Counted from the first letter of the stretch, positions 29,901-39,458 are shown. The stretch: 64,000 nt of DNA from Vibrio rhizosphaerae (GCF_024347095.1 NZ_AP024903.1:1178001-1242000); one strand, 5' to 3'. Notes: a model not told the origin generated them from the sequence alone. A program made the numbers and translations.

Positions 29901-30449
29901 ATGGATGCACTAGAGTTACTACTGAATCGCCGTTCCGTTGCAAAATTAGGCGCACCGGCGCCAGAAGGGAAAGTTCTGGAGAATATTATCCGTGCGGGGC
30001 TTCGGGCACCGGATCATGGCGGTTTAACGCCTTGGCGCTTTGTGATTGCCCAAGAGCACGGATTAAAGAAATTGTCGGATATTTTAGTGCAAGCAGTGCT
30101 TGCCGATAATGGCGATGAAGCGCAGCTTGATAAAGTTAAACATGCGCCATTCCGGGCCCCGATGGTGATTACTGTGATCGCTAAAGTCACACCTCATGAG
30201 AAAGTCCCGGCACTCGAGCAGCACCTATCGGCCGGATGTGCTGTTCAGGCGATGCAGATGGCCGCGCAGGCTCAGGGATTTCAAGGGGTGTGGCGTTCCG
30301 GTAAATGGATGTTTCATTCACTGGTTCGTCAGGCTTTTGGTCTGGAAGGCGATGATGAGATTGTCGGCTTTCTTTATTTGGGCACGCCGTTGATTGCACC
30401 AATGAAAGTTCCTGAACGAAATTTGTCCCATTTTGTGGAATACTTGTAA
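29901..30449 (+). CDS. ydjA: Nitroreductase family protein YdjA
   Basis: A 182-residue FMN-dependent nitroreductase-fold protein of the small YdjA type. N-terminal LLLNRRSVAKLGAPAPE and the FMN-contact LRAPDHGGLTPWRFV (about residues 34-48) match the family, as does the C-terminal GFLYLGTP. The natural substrate is unknown. It stands alone between fadIJ and a convergent LysR gene. The ATG follows AAAGGA. Confidence 0.9.
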   Translation: MDALELLLNRRSVAKLGAPAPEGKVLENIIRAGLRAPDHGGLTPWRFVIAQEHGLKKLSDILVQAVLADNGDEAQLDKVKHAPFRAPMVITVIAKVTPHEKVPALEQHLSAGCAVQAMQMAAQAQGFQGVWRSGKWMFHSLVRQAFGLEGDDEIVGFLYLGTPLIAPMKVPERNLSHFVEYL

Positions 30450-30520
30450 GAGTTGAATACTTGCAAGATAAGTTCAGTCCGCAGCTATATATCATTGATT
30501 GACCAAACGTCTTGACGAGC

Positions 30521-30558
30521 GTGAATCATCCTGAGAGTTGTATGTCGGGGTGATTCAC
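30521..30558. terminator. Hairpin between convergent ydjA and a LysR gene
   Basis: GTGAATCA(T)CC pairs with GG(GG)TGATTCAC around a 15-nt loop. There is no clear U-run, so it may not be a strong terminator. Confidence 0.45.
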
Positions 30559-30586
30559 CGATTTCTGTACTGACCAGATGTCGTTG

Positions 30587-31462
30587 CTAATCTATATGGT
30601 ATGACATGATGAAATCAATAAAGAGTCTGACTTTCTCAGGCAGATGATCTTTGTGATTATAAAGCATGTAGATATCCCGGGAGTTAGCGCTCCAGTCTTC
30701 CAGAATCTGAACCAATTCACCGAGCTCAAGATATTCTTTGATCATCACATCCGGCATCAGCGTAATGCCTAACCCTTCAGAACAGGCCATACGGACGACA
30801 TCCAGTGTGTTCGCCTGAAACCGCCCCCGATCATTATTCGTGACATGCTCGCCTTTGGTATTCGTGAGTTGCCATTTCAACAGCGGATTGCCTTTCAGCA
30901 GTGAATGGTGAGAGAGTTCTTCTGCGTGATGTGGTGCAGGATGCTTCGCCAGATAGGCCGGACTGGCAACCAGAATATCTTTGACTTCATTGATCTTGCG
31001 GGCAATGAGCGAAGAATCACGTTGCGGGCCGACCCGAAAAATCACATCCCATTCGGTGGGATCAAGCTGGTCAGCATGATTACTCATCGTGAGCTCAAGA
31101 TTGATCTCTGGGTAGTTTTGCATGAACGCCGTAAACATCGGCATCATCATTCGTTTCGTCAGGTTTGAGGGGGCCGATATTCTTATCTTACCTGATGCGC
31201 CCCGGCATTCGTCACTGATCTCTTCAGCGGCCATTGATAAGCGTTGTAAAAGAGGAGAACACTCTTTGAAGAAACGTTCACCCGCTTCAGTCAGCGATAA
31301 TTTGCGGGCATGGCGATTGAGTAGTCTTAAATTCAGCGAATCTTCAAGTGCCTGAATACGTCGGGTGATGGTTGCCACCGGTATCAGGGTTCTCCGTGAT
31401 GTCGCTGTGTAACTCCCATTCTCGACTACCAAGCGGAATAGGTTTAAATCGTCTAGTTTCAT
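30587..31462 (-). CDS. LysR-family transcriptional regulator
   Basis: A 291-residue LysR-type regulator. The winged HTH is at residues 1-60 (LNLFRLVVENGSYTATSRRTL..VATITRRIQALEDSL), then ASGKIRISAPSNL begins the co-inducer domain. It belongs to the large CrgA/DmlR-like subgroup. Both flanking genes (ydjA, convergent, and the RssB-type gene, divergent across 387 bp) give no clear hint at its target. Confidence 0.88.
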   Translation of the reverse strand: MKLDDLNLFRLVVENGSYTATSRRTLIPVATITRRIQALEDSLNLRLLNRHARKLSLTEAGERFFKECSPLLQRLSMAAEEISDECRGASGKIRISAPSNLTKRMMMPMFTAFMQNYPEINLELTMSNHADQLDPTEWDVIFRVGPQRDSSLIARKINEVKDILVASPAYLAKHPAPHHAEELSHHSLLKGNPLLKWQLTNTKGEHVTNNDRGRFQANTLDVVRMACSEGLGITLMPDVMIKEYLELGELVQILEDWSANSRDIYMLYNHKDHLPEKVRLFIDFIMSYHID

Positions 31463-31849
31463 AGTTTCCTGACATAACGGTTAATTAACGGGTTTCACCT
31501 ATATACACGGAACTGAATTGTCAAAGTTTGAGGCATATCAACATGTTTATCGAAAACTCATTTTCCAAACATAGTGTATATCCGTAAGAATGACAGTGAA
31601 ACATAGAATTTGAAGCTCATTTTTGCGTTTAAAAATAATATTGTTGTGGTGCATAACTATTTGAACCGGTGTTTTAATGTATAGTATAAGATGCAAAACG
31701 AAAGTGAAACGTTTGTACTAATAGCCCGAAGAGGCTACTTTTAGTAAAAGCTATTATAATTCTCAATAATAAATTCGTGATGAGGTGTTTGACCGAGCGA
31801 AGCTTTTGAACTCACTTTCTCCACATTTTGCGTTTGTGAGGCGGTTAGT
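31463..31849. other. Intergenic region between LysR gene and response-regulator gene
   Basis: 387 AT-rich bp with divergent promoters. A hairpin ACTAA.AGCC / GGCT..TTAGT at about 31718-31745 lies in the presumed leader of the response-regulator gene. Otherwise no gene seen. Confidence 0.5.
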
Positions 31850-32956
31850 ATGTTTAAACCCGAATTTCCTGACTCAGAGACATGTTCTGGGCAAACACCG
31901 TTAAGTAATAAAGCGATCCTCATTGTTGATGACGACCCTGTGTTCCGGCGGATTGCCAGCGGCTATCTCCAGTCTCAAGGATGTACCGTTCATGAAGCTG
32001 AAGACGGTTTGGTCGGGTTAAGGCAGTTGAGAGAGCAACGTCCTGATCTGGTGATCTGTGATATTTCGATGCCGGTTTTGGATGGCTTGGAATTTGTTGA
32101 AGAAGTGAGTCTGGCTTATCCCTGTTTACCCTTAATTGTCATCTCCGCAACGGATGATATGTCCGATGTTGCCCGTGCGTTGAAGCATGGTATTAAAGAT
32201 TTCCTTTCTAAACCGATCAATGATTATTCTCATTTAGGGCAAGCGATTGCCAACGCCTTGAGTGACACACATAGTCATGTTTCAGATCAACGTGATTTTT
32301 CCAGTCAGTGGTTTCAAGTCGAAGATGGTGGGGATATTCCGGAAGAACAAGAATTATATTGGCATCTGGAGTATTTACAGCAGAATTTGAGTGCGGCCCG
32401 AGAACTGCTCAATGCATTATTGCCGGAAAACGATACCAGTCAAGGTATATGGCGATGTAGTTATCGTTTACTTCAGTCTGCCGAAACCATGCCTTTAGTA
32501 TTCGATCATGCCTGGCTCATGAATGGTCAATATGCGTTCTATATTGTCGATTCAGGGTCTCAGTCGTGTGATGGCATTGCGACGACGTTATTGATCCGTG
32601 CTTTATTCCATGATTATCTGCGAGGCCTGAAATCGATGGGCGCAGATTTGAAAGATCTCGCTGATATTTTAGAGAAGGGTATCAACTGTACTGAGTGCGC
32701 CTGTTCGATTTCAGCCATGATTGGGATTGCAGATCTCAGTGATGGAACCTTATCGGTTTTGCCAGCGGGCATGGATTGCTTCTGGAATAACGGCCAAAAT
32801 AGTCAGCATATTGCCGGTGGTGTTTCTTTGGGCGACAACTGCCGGAAAAACTTCATCACACAGAATTTACCATTGCGCGAGAGTTCGGAGATCTCAGTCA
32901 GCCGTCTTGGAGTGAGTTCATTCTCACTGAATATCAGCCAAAAAACCGAATCATAA
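31850..32956 (+). CDS. rssB: RssB-type response regulator
   Basis: A 368-residue protein with an N-terminal receiver domain (about residues 21-140; acidic pocket DDD at 27-29, phospho-acceptor D71 in VICDISMP, and LSKPI lysine). The C-terminal domain resembles a degenerate PP2C/SpoIIE phosphatase (about 190-365) and lacks the metal-binding Asp pattern. This is the layout of RssB, the adaptor that delivers RpoS to ClpXP. In E. coli RssB D58 is the acceptor. The gene lies before apt. Function is by architecture, and overall similarity cannot be scored here. Confidence 0.78.
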   Translation: MFKPEFPDSETCSGQTPLSNKAILIVDDDPVFRRIASGYLQSQGCTVHEAEDGLVGLRQLREQRPDLVICDISMPVLDGLEFVEEVSLAYPCLPLIVISATDDMSDVARALKHGIKDFLSKPINDYSHLGQAIANALSDTHSHVSDQRDFSSQWFQVEDGGDIPEEQELYWHLEYLQQNLSAARELLNALLPENDTSQGIWRCSYRLLQSAETMPLVFDHAWLMNGQYAFYIVDSGSQSCDGIATTLLIRALFHDYLRGLKSMGADLKDLADILEKGINCTECACSISAMIGIADLSDGTLSVLPAGMDCFWNNGQNSQHIAGGVSLGDNCRKNFITQNLPLRESSEISVSRLGVSSFSLNISQKTES

Positions 32957-33065
32957 ACAACATTAATGTTGTTTCTCATCATTGCATGATGCACTTTTCG
33001 CTGCATTCCGGTTGAAGACCCTGTTGCGAAGTTCGAAGAAAATCACTAGCATGAGCGGGAAGTGT

Positions 33066-33095
33066 GCCCACCCTTCGAGTGGGCGTTTGTTTTTT
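33066..33095 (+). terminator. Tandem hairpin 1 between rssB and apt
   Basis: Stem GCCCAC / GTGGGC with loop CCTTCGA, then GTTTG and T6. It is the first of two terminator-like hairpins 34 bp apart. Confidence 0.75.
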
Positions 33096-33099
33096 AGGC

Positions 33100-33132
33100 A
33101 CCACCCATTTTGAGGTGGTATGCTTGTTTTTT
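33100..33132 (+). terminator. Tandem hairpin 2 between rssB and apt
   Basis: Stem ACCACC / GGTGGT with loop CATTTTGA, then ATGCTTG and T6. It ends 66 bp before the apt ATG. This may be back-to-back termination of rssB or an attenuator in an apt leader. Confidence 0.65.
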
Positions 33133-33198
33133 ACTGAAACCGCGCGAACTTCAATCAACAAGCCAGTTTGAAGCGGGTATCCAGACAAATAGACATAG

Positions 33199-33747
33199 AT
33201 GATGACTACAGACACAATTTCACTGATTAAATCCAGCATTAAGAGTATCCCAGATTATCCGAAACCAGGTATTTTGTTTCGTGATGTCACCAGCCTGATG
33301 GAAGATGCACAAGCATATCGGGCAACGATCCAACTGCTGGTCGAACGATATAAAGATATGGGATTTACCAAAGTCGTCGGAACGGAAGCGCGAGGGTTTC
33401 TTTTTGGTGCACCGTTAGCGATTGAGCTGGGGATCGGATTTGTGCCCGTCCGTAAACCGGGAAAACTCCCGAGAAAGACACTGGCTGAGTCTTATGAACT
33501 GGAGTACGGTGTCGATACGCTTGAGATTCATGCCGACGCAATTCAGGATAATGATCAGGTGTTGATCATTGATGATTTGCTGGCTACCGGTGGCACGATT
33601 GAAGCGACCACCAAACTGATTCGACAGTTAGGTGGTCAGGCCGAGCATGCGGGTTTTGTGATTAACTTGCCGGAATTGGGCGGGGATCAGCGCTTGGCTG
33701 CGTTAGGCTTAGAGGTTTTCAGTATCTGTGATTTCGAAGGTCACTAA
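33199..33747 (+). CDS. apt: Adenine phosphoribosyltransferase
   Basis: A 182-residue purine-salvage enzyme (adenine plus PRPP to AMP). The sequence [20 protein letters not shown] at the N-terminus is almost identical to E. coli Apt. The PRPP loop [13 protein letters not shown] is at about residues 125-137. Start could be the first or second of two adjacent ATGs. It precedes dnaX by 66 bp, the standard gammaproteobacterial order apt-dnaX-ybaB-recR. Confidence 0.97.
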   Translation: MMTTDTISLIKSSIKSIPDYPKPGILFRDVTSLMEDAQAYRATIQLLVERYKDMGFTKVVGTEARGFLFGAPLAIELGIGFVPVRKPGKLPRKTLAESYELEYGVDTLEIHADAIQDNDQVLIIDDLLATGGTIEATTKLIRQLGGQAEHAGFVINLPELGGDQRLAALGLEVFSICDFEGH

Positions 33748-33813
33748 GGGTGACGGTCATTCACGATCAGCACAGGTCTGAATGATGAACAGAAAGTGTA
33801 AACGGAATAATCG

Positions 33814-35928
33814 ATGAGTTATCTAGCATTAGCAAGAAAGTGGCGACCAACGCAGTTTTCTGAAGTTGTCGGGCAGGCACATGTATTGACTGCTTTGGAA
33901 AATGCATTGGCACAGAACCGACTGCATCATGCCTACCTTTTTAGCGGTACAAGGGGGGTAGGGAAAACCACAATCGGACGGTTATTTGCCAAAGGACTGA
34001 ACTGCGAAACCGGTATAACCGCTCACCCTTGCGGACAGTGTGCCGCTTGTCAGGAAATTGAACAGGGCCGGTTTGTCGACCTGCTGGAAATTGATGCTGC
34101 ATCGCGCACGAAAGTCGAAGACACGCGTGAGCTGCTGGATAATGTGCAGTATAAGCCAGCGCGGGGACGGTTTAAGGTCTATCTCATCGATGAAGTCCAT
34201 ATGTTGTCCCGTCACAGTTTCAATGCACTGTTGAAAACACTGGAAGAACCGCCAGAGTACGTCAAATTCTTACTGGCAACGACGGATCCTCAGAAATTAC
34301 CGGTGACGATTCTGTCCCGCTGTTTACAGTTTCACTTAAAACCCATCGGTATTGATCATATCGAGCAGCAGCTCGCATTGATTCTCAATCAAGAGCAAGT
34401 GACCGCTGAGGCGCGTGCGTTGGGTATGATTGCTCATGCAGCCGATGGCAGTATGCGGGATGCGCTGAGTCTGACGGATCAGGCCATTGCACTGGGAGAT
34501 GGTTCGATTCAGGCTAATTTGGTGTCTCACATGCTGGGCACCATTGATACCGATCAAGCGCTCCATCTTTTACAAGCATTAAGTCATAAGCAACCTCAGA
34601 CAGTGATGGCTTATGTTGAACAGATTGCCGCCAACGGAATTGCATGGGATGCATTGTTGCAGTCGCTTGCAACGCAAATTCACCGTGTGGCGATGTATCA
34701 GATGTTGCCATCGACGCTTGATCCGTTGCAGCCGGACGCCGAGAAAATTAAACAACTGGCGCAGGAACTGAGTGCAGAAGATGTCCAGCTGTTTTATCAA
34801 ATTGCATTGAAAGGGCGGGAAGATTTACCACTTTCACCGACACCGCGGATTGGGCTGGAGATGATCCTTCTGCGCATGCTGGCCTTCCGGCCGGTGGCAG
34901 TTTCTCCTGTACATGGCATCAGTACCGACGTTTCCCGTGCTGAGACGCAGACCGATGTTGCGGTATCGGTGCAAAACACCGCCCCGACGCCCAATCGTCC
35001 GACGCCGCCAGCCGTTGAAACTGCCGCTGTACCACCAGCTGTAGCGCCGACGTCTCAGCCTGAGTCGGCGACCACGAACCCGGTTGCACCACATTCGGTG
35101 GCCCATGATGTTGCTCAGCCGCATGCTGACACCGATTCATCTACGGCAGTGGCGAGTGACACATCTGCGGATCAGCCTGTACATCACGATGCGCCCGCTG
35201 CGCCGCGTGTGGGTCTGAGACATCAGCTTCGTTCTCAACGGCAATCTGTCCAATCTTCAGGGCCGTCTACAAAAGGGCCTTCGACAAAAAAGTCTGAAAC
35301 GGCATCCACGCAATCAGATTCGGTCTTTGATCGACTCATGCAAAAGCGTAATGATGATCTGCTGATGCCGTCGGCCGTGGATTCTCTGTTAGATGCTGAG
35401 GACAGCGTTGATACAGATGAGCCTTATCAATGGCGGCCTACCATGGATGTGCCGGAACAACCGGTGGATAAAACTGTCACGCCGGCAGCACTGAAACAGG
35501 CACTCGCCCACGAAAAAACGCCGGAAATGACTGCTCGGCTGACCGAGGAAGTCATTCAGGAGGATGAGTGGGCGGCTATTATTCCACAATTGAATTTACC
35601 GAAACTGATCGAGCAGCTGGCTTTGAATGCATCCTATCAATTGGAAGGCAATACAGTGCATTTGTCATTGCGTGAGCATCAAGCGCATTTGAATACTGAC
35701 AAAGCGCAAGCTATTTTGAAAGAAGCGTTAGAATATGTGCTGGGCATGACTTGTGCCTTAGAGATTCGGATTGGCGATGATGGTGTAACGCCTTTGGAAG
35801 GTCGCGAGCTGCGTTATCAGGCAAAATTAGAACAGGCGTTCGTCAGTTTACACGATGATCCCAATGTTCAATTCATTCAACAACGTTTTCAGGCACAGTT
35901 AGATCAAGAGAGTGTTCGCCCGGTTTAA
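33814..35928 (+). CDS. dnaX: DNA polymerase III subunits tau and gamma
   Basis: A 704-residue clamp-loader ATPase and replisome organiser (tau). N-terminal AAA+ domain has Walker A GTRGVGKTT (about residues 45-53), zinc-module cysteines CETG..CGQCAAC (about 64-79), Walker B LIDEVHM (about 126), and sensor TTDPQKLPVTILSRC. A long Ala/Pro/Thr/Ser-rich linker (about 370-490) leads to the tau-specific C-terminus that binds DnaB and polymerase alpha. A slippery heptamer at 35286-35292 would yield a short gamma form of about 494 residues. Longer than E. coli (643), from the linker. Confidence 0.96.
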   Translation: MSYLALARKWRPTQFSEVVGQAHVLTALENALAQNRLHHAYLFSGTRGVGKTTIGRLFAKGLNCETGITAHPCGQCAACQEIEQGRFVDLLEIDAASRTKVEDTRELLDNVQYKPARGRFKVYLIDEVHMLSRHSFNALLKTLEEPPEYVKFLLATTDPQKLPVTILSRCLQFHLKPIGIDHIEQQLALILNQEQVTAEARALGMIAHAADGSMRDALSLTDQAIALGDGSIQANLVSHMLGTIDTDQALHLLQALSHKQPQTVMAYVEQIAANGIAWDALLQSLATQIHRVAMYQMLPSTLDPLQPDAEKIKQLAQELSAEDVQLFYQIALKGREDLPLSPTPRIGLEMILLRMLAFRPVAVSPVHGISTDVSRAETQTDVAVSVQNTAPTPNRPTPPAVETAAVPPAVAPTSQPESATTNPVAPHSVAHDVAQPHADTDSSTAVASDTSADQPVHHDAPAAPRVGLRHQLRSQRQSVQSSGPSTKGPSTKKSETASTQSDSVFDRLMQKRNDDLLMPSAVDSLLDAEDSVDTDEPYQWRPTMDVPEQPVDKTVTPAALKQALAHEKTPEMTARLTEEVIQEDEWAAIIPQLNLPKLIEQLALNASYQLEGNTVHLSLREHQAHLNTDKAQAILKEALEYVLGMTCALEIRIGDDGVTPLEGRELRYQAKLEQAFVSLHDDPNVQFIQQRFQAQLDQESVRPV
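35286..35292 (+). other. Programmed -1 ribosomal frameshift site in dnaX
   Basis: A AAA AAG lies exactly in the slippery register at codons 492-493. After -1 slippage the next codons are GTC TGA, giving gamma with one extra residue. An AAGGG Shine-Dalgarno-like stimulator ends 8 nt upstream. In E. coli dnaX the same heptamer leads to one residue and a UGA stop, with AGGGAG upstream. Confidence 0.8.
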
Positions 35929-36067
35929 TTCGGTTCACTTTGCTTCTGTGTTGACGTAAAAATGAGCGTCAAAATCGGGTATAAAACGTAGGTCTAAGAG
36001 CGGGGGTTGAATTCCTATCAGGGAACCCCCACAGTATGTGTAATATATCAATGACAGAGAGATAAAC

Positions 36068-36400
36068 ATGTTTGGTGGTAAAGGCGGAATGGGCAACCTG
36101 ATGAAGCAAGCCCAGCAAATGCAAGAGCGGATGCAGAAGCTTCAAGAAGAAATTGCAAATATGGAAGTTACCGGTGAAGCGGGGGCTGGTCTGGTGAAAG
36201 TGACTATGACTGGCAGCCACAGTGTCCGTCGTGTCGAAATTGATGAAAGTCTGATGGAAGACGACAAAGAGATGGTTGAAGATCTGGTTGCTGCTGCTTT
36301 TAATGATGCTGCCCGCCGTGTTGAAGAAACCCAAAAAGAGAAAATGTCATCCGTAACGGGTGGAATGCAACTTCCTCCTGGTATGAAGATGCCATTTTAA
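36068..36400 (+). CDS. ybaB: Nucleoid-associated protein, YbaB/EbfC family
   Basis: A 110-residue DNA-binding dimer of the YbaB/EbfC family. [34 protein letters not shown] is broken here into its recognisable parts: a Gly/Met-rich start, a coiled-coil segment (about residues 10-35), the [16 protein letters not shown] beta core, and the Met-rich C-terminus PPGMKMPF. Located between dnaX and recR as usual. Confidence 0.96.
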   Translation: MFGGKGGMGNLMKQAQQMQERMQKLQEEIANMEVTGEAGAGLVKVTMTGSHSVRRVEIDESLMEDDKEMVEDLVAAAFNDAARRVEETQKEKMSSVTGGMQLPPGMKMPF

Positions 36401-36415
36401 TGGTTCAGTAAATTC

Positions 36416-37018
36416 ATGCGTACCAGTCAAATGCTGGAACACCTGATGGAAGCCTTGCGTTGTCTGCCCGGGGTCGGCCCCAAATCTGCACAACGCATGG
36501 CTTTTCATTTGTTACAGCGTGATCGTCAGGGGGGGCTCCGCTTAGCGGATGCGCTGAGTCAGGCTATGACAGAAATTGGTCATTGCCAGTCGTGCCGGAC
36601 TTTTACCGAAGAGGATGTTTGTCATATTTGCAAAAATCCCAAACGGCAGGAAAATGGTCAACTTTGCGTGGTGGAAAGCCCGGCAGACATTGCTGCCGTT
36701 GAAGCAACGGGGCAATTTTCAGGCCGTTACTTTGTGCTGATGGGGCATTTATCCCCGCTGGATGGTATCGGCCCAGCCGATATCGGTTTGGATTTGCTCG
36801 ATTTTCGCTTGCAACAAGGCGATATCACCGAAGTGATTCTGGCGACCAATCCAACGGTCGAAGGTGAGGCAACAGCACACTACATTGCCGACTTGTGTCT
36901 GGCTCATCAGGTTTCGGCAAGTCGTATCGCACATGGCGTACCGGTTGGCGGAGAACTGGAGCTGGTTGATGGGACGACACTGTCTCACTCGATTATGGGA
37001 CGTCAGCGACTCTCCTGA
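36416..37018 (+). CDS. recR: Recombination mediator RecR
   Basis: A 200-residue RecFOR-pathway protein that loads RecA at gaps. Helix-hairpin-helix [17 protein letters not shown] (about residues 18-34), zinc finger [16 protein letters not shown] (about 57-72), Toprim domain starting [14 protein letters not shown] (about 82), and C-terminal [12 protein letters not shown] are all present. Length matches E. coli (201). Fifteen bases after ybaB. Confidence 0.97.
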   Translation: MRTSQMLEHLMEALRCLPGVGPKSAQRMAFHLLQRDRQGGLRLADALSQAMTEIGHCQSCRTFTEEDVCHICKNPKRQENGQLCVVESPADIAAVEATGQFSGRYFVLMGHLSPLDGIGPADIGLDLLDFRLQQGDITEVILATNPTVEGEATAHYIADLCLAHQVSASRIAHGVPVGGELELVDGTTLSHSIMGRQRLS

Positions 37019-37108
37019 TGATATCGTGTGTTTTCAACCATTATTTATCATGCGAGGTGTTCAGATTAAGAATATCTCGCATGTTGCATTTTATGCGCTG
37101 TATTCAGA

Positions 37109-37408
37109 TCAGCGCATCTGCTTGAATGATGAAAAAGTGGTGTCTTCCAGCTCATTGATAATTGTCAGTGCTTCTTGAACGCTGGTACCACAAACCGCCT
37201 CGTCACTTTTAAAATCACTGCATACTTGCGGGCGATCATCCGAGCCGAACAGTTTACAGAGATTGTTTTCATCTAGCTGGATACAGCGAACACCCGCGGG
37301 TTTGCCCTCCGGCATACCCGGAATGGGAGACGAAATACTCGGTGCGATGCAGCAGGCGCCACAGCCTAAACGACATTCCATAAATCCTCTGGCGTCATCA
37401 TGATTCAA
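37109..37408 (-). CDS. YkgJ-family Cys-cluster protein
   Basis: A small protein of 90-99 residues with eight cysteines arranged as CRLGCGACC near the N-terminus, then single cysteines (RCIQL, LCKLF, QVCSDF, VCGTS). This is the YkgJ/zinc-or-iron-binding Cys-cluster family, of unknown biochemical role. The ATG at 37381 (MECRLGCG) has AGAGGA five bases upstream and is probably the true start; the first ATG at 37408 would add nine residues. It lies back to back with a second Cys-cluster gene. Confidence 0.82.
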   Translation of the reverse strand: MNHDDARGFMECRLGCGACCIAPSISSPIPGMPEGKPAGVRCIQLDENNLCKLFGSDDRPQVCSDFKSDEAVCGTSVQEALTIINELEDTTFSSFKQMR

Positions 37409-37518
37409 AGCTGCGGATCATAGCAGACTGAATCTTAATTGATAGACGTTTATACTTGAACTCTTGTTTGAGGGCAGGTATAACCCGTATCCGGATCCAT
37501 AACCACAGTAGTACAAGC

Positions 37519-37965
37519 ATGACGAAACCATTCTGGCAAACCAAAGCATTAGATGAAATGAGCGAAAGCGAGTGGGAATCGCTGTGTGACGGCTGTGGCA
37601 AATGTTGCTTACATAAGCTGATGGACGAAGACACAGAAGCGGTTTACTACACGAATGTAGCTTGTAGTTGGCTGAACAGCAAAACATGTGCCTGCAAGGA
37701 TTATCCCAACCGTTTTCAATCCGGCGAGGAGTGCCTCAAACTGACTCGTGAGAATATCGACGAGTTCCACTGGCTACCGGAAACCTGCGCTTATCGCTTG
37801 TTAGCGCAGCATCAGCCACTCCCCGAATGGCATCCGTTAATCACGGGTTCTAAATCAGCCATGCATGCTGCCGGAGAGAGTGTCCGCAACAAAGTCGTTT
37901 ACGAAATTGATGTGGTTGACTGGGAGGACCACATCCTGAATTATCCGACAGAATCCAACCAATAA
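37519..37965 (+). CDS. ycgN: YcgN-family Cys-cluster protein
   Basis: A 148-residue member of the UPF0260/YcgN family, which shares the CxxCxxCC-type metal-binding cluster (CDGCGKCC, about residues 25-32) and later cysteines ([34 protein letters not shown]). Function unknown. The ATG at 37519 ([14 protein letters not shown]) gives the family length; an in-frame upstream ATG is not supported. Its last 25 bases overlap the convergent rhombosortase gene. Confidence 0.9.
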   Translation: MTKPFWQTKALDEMSESEWESLCDGCGKCCLHKLMDEDTEAVYYTNVACSWLNSKTCACKDYPNRFQSGEECLKLTRENIDEFHWLPETCAYRLLAQHQPLPEWHPLITGSKSAMHAAGESVRNKVVYEIDVVDWEDHILNYPTESNQ

Positions 37966-38531
37966 GTCTTGATTCGAGTGCTGCATCCGAGGAACAATCC
38001 TCCCGCCAGACCGAGCAAATGCGCCTGAATCGCAACCGGCGCTTCAATCAGCGCCTGAGTTGCCTCGGAAGCGCCGAAACATTGCTCCCAGATGACTTTG
38101 CCACATACACCCACAACGAGTAGCCAACTGCTCTTTCTGCCTTGTAAGGCTTCCCCCAGTGCGAAGCTGGCAAACAGGCCATGTAATATACCGGACAGTC
38201 CGACATAGAAATAAAGGTCGCTCCAGAAAAGCCCGATGCCAATCAACAGACTCAATAGCAGTAGCTGTTGCCAGAGCCCACGGGCTGCGGGACGAAAAAT
38301 CAAGCTGATGAGCCAAAGAGCAATCAAATTCATCGATAAGTGGGCAATATTGGTATGGGTGAAGTTTCCTGTTACGATTCGCCACCATTGACCCTGCATG
38401 ATAGCCTGTCTGTCCCAGACCAACAGATCGGCCAGCGGAGGCCATTGGGCGAGGACACACATGATACTAATCAGACTAAGAGTGAGATAGAGATGGGATC
38501 GCGTTATTGTATTCAATGTCAAAAAGCGCAT
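37941..38531 (-). CDS. rrtA: Rhombosortase (rhomboid-family intramembrane serine protease)
   Basis: A 196-residue rhomboid-like protease of the inner membrane. About six transmembrane segments are visible. [10 protein letters not shown] (about residue 58-67) is the rhomboid L1/TM2 motif. [10 protein letters not shown] (about 112) holds the catalytic serine in GxSG, and AHLLGLAGG (about 177) holds the catalytic His. Rhombosortases cut proteins with the GlyGly-CTERM tail, many of them type II secretion substrates. No such substrate gene is adjacent. Both ends overlap neighbours. Confidence 0.85.
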   Translation of the reverse strand: MRFLTLNTITRSHLYLTLSLISIMCVLAQWPPLADLLVWDRQAIMQGQWWRIVTGNFTHTNIAHLSMNLIALWLISLIFRPAARGLWQQLLLLSLLIGIGLFWSDLYFYVGLSGILHGLFASFALGEALQGRKSSWLLVVGVCGKVIWEQCFGASEATQALIEAPVAIQAHLLGLAGGLFLGCSTRIKTYWLDSVG

Positions 38532-39092
38532 AGGGCCTGTCTGTGCTCCACGATTGTCCCGTTGTCATCAGCGATTGAGCTTATCATTCTTCAGCATCCG
38601 ACAGAAGTGCGCAAGCCGACCGGTACGGCAAGCATTCTGACGTTATCATTAGACCGTGCTCTGTGTCTGGTCGGAGAAAACTTTACCCAAGATGAAACAT
38701 TGAATGCCTTATTGAATGACGCGGATGTTACTCATTTTGTGCTGTTCCCCGGTGGTGGTTCTACGTGTGTCAATGAGATCCAGCCGCCTTCGCCGCCACA
38801 GCGCTATCGCGTTATTCTGCTCGACGGCACGTGGAAGAAAGCGTATAAAATGTGGCAATTATCGACAAATCTACATAACCTTCCCAGATTACACCTGCCT
38901 GAATCTCTTCAGAGTCGCTACCGGATACGCAAAGCCCCGCGAGATAATTGCCTCTCGACCGTTGAAGCCGGATATCATTTGTTGTCGAACTGGCAACCGC
39001 ATCAGGACTTTAGCCCGCTATTACAGAGTTTCGAACAGATGATTCAGTTCCAGCTCGCACAGATGCCCCCTGACGTCAGGGGACGGTATTGA
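38493..39092 (+). CDS. DTW-domain tRNA uridine aminocarboxypropyltransferase (TapT/YfiP type)
   Basis: A 199-residue DTW-family enzyme. Members such as TapT (YfiP) add a 3-amino-3-carboxypropyl group to a tRNA uridine (acp3U47) using SAM. N-terminal cysteines [13 protein letters not shown] form the typical metal-site-like cluster. The DTW-type core is LLDGTWKKAYKMW (about residue 112), here with Gly-Thr-Trp after Asp. Start at 38493 (MGSRYCIQC) fits the family; the longer in-frame extension is antisense to rrtA. Its start overlaps the rrtA start region by 39 bp. Confidence 0.83.
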   Translation: MGSRYCIQCQKAHRACLCSTIVPLSSAIELIILQHPTEVRKPTGTASILTLSLDRALCLVGENFTQDETLNALLNDADVTHFVLFPGGGSTCVNEIQPPSPPQRYRVILLDGTWKKAYKMWQLSTNLHNLPRLHLPESLQSRYRIRKAPRDNCLSTVEAGYHLLSNWQPHQDFSPLLQSFEQMIQFQLAQMPPDVRGRY

Positions 39093-39458
39093 TTGTTTGA
39101 CGTGTTTTTTATGAGGGACACACACCCATGCATTTTTTCAGGACACACACCATAACTTCTTATGGATAGGTGGATACGGGATGGATACGGGACACACAGG
39201 ATAAGTAGAAGATAGTACTTTGGGAAGTGAGACTCGGCGTGTGTCCCCGTAAATTCAGGATGAACAGGACACACACCTCAGTCAATAAATGAGAGAATGT
39301 TGTTCTTCATCTCATCATTATTCTAAGTTTTTAAATAGATTCAGGCAGAATGCGGCTCAGATAAAGGACTGGGAAAATGCTCTGTGAAGTTGCGATTTTG
39401 GAGTATGGAGAAAATTTGAGAATAAAAGAGGGACCGGAAACTGAGCGTTTCATATCGA
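39093..39458. repeat. GTGTGTCC repeat cluster 1 (downstream of the RAYT gene)
   Basis: Five heads of the family lie here: GGACACAC at 39116-39123, 39141-39148, 39190-39197 and 39267-39274 (minus orientation) and GTGTGTCC at 39239-39246. The plus-strand head at 39239 and the minus-strand head at 39267 form an inverted pair with an inner TTCA/TGAA arm. Read from the head at 39197 leftward, CCCGTATCCAT is duplicated as CCCGTATCCAC. From 39274 leftward, CCTGTTCAT is followed by CCTGAATTT. No gene is seen in this interval. Confidence 0.8.

Noticed and set aside
38340..38492. Longer N-terminus for the DTW protein
   Set aside because: The added 51 codons are antisense to rrtA, unconserved in character, and precede the typical Cys-rich start MGSRYCIQC.
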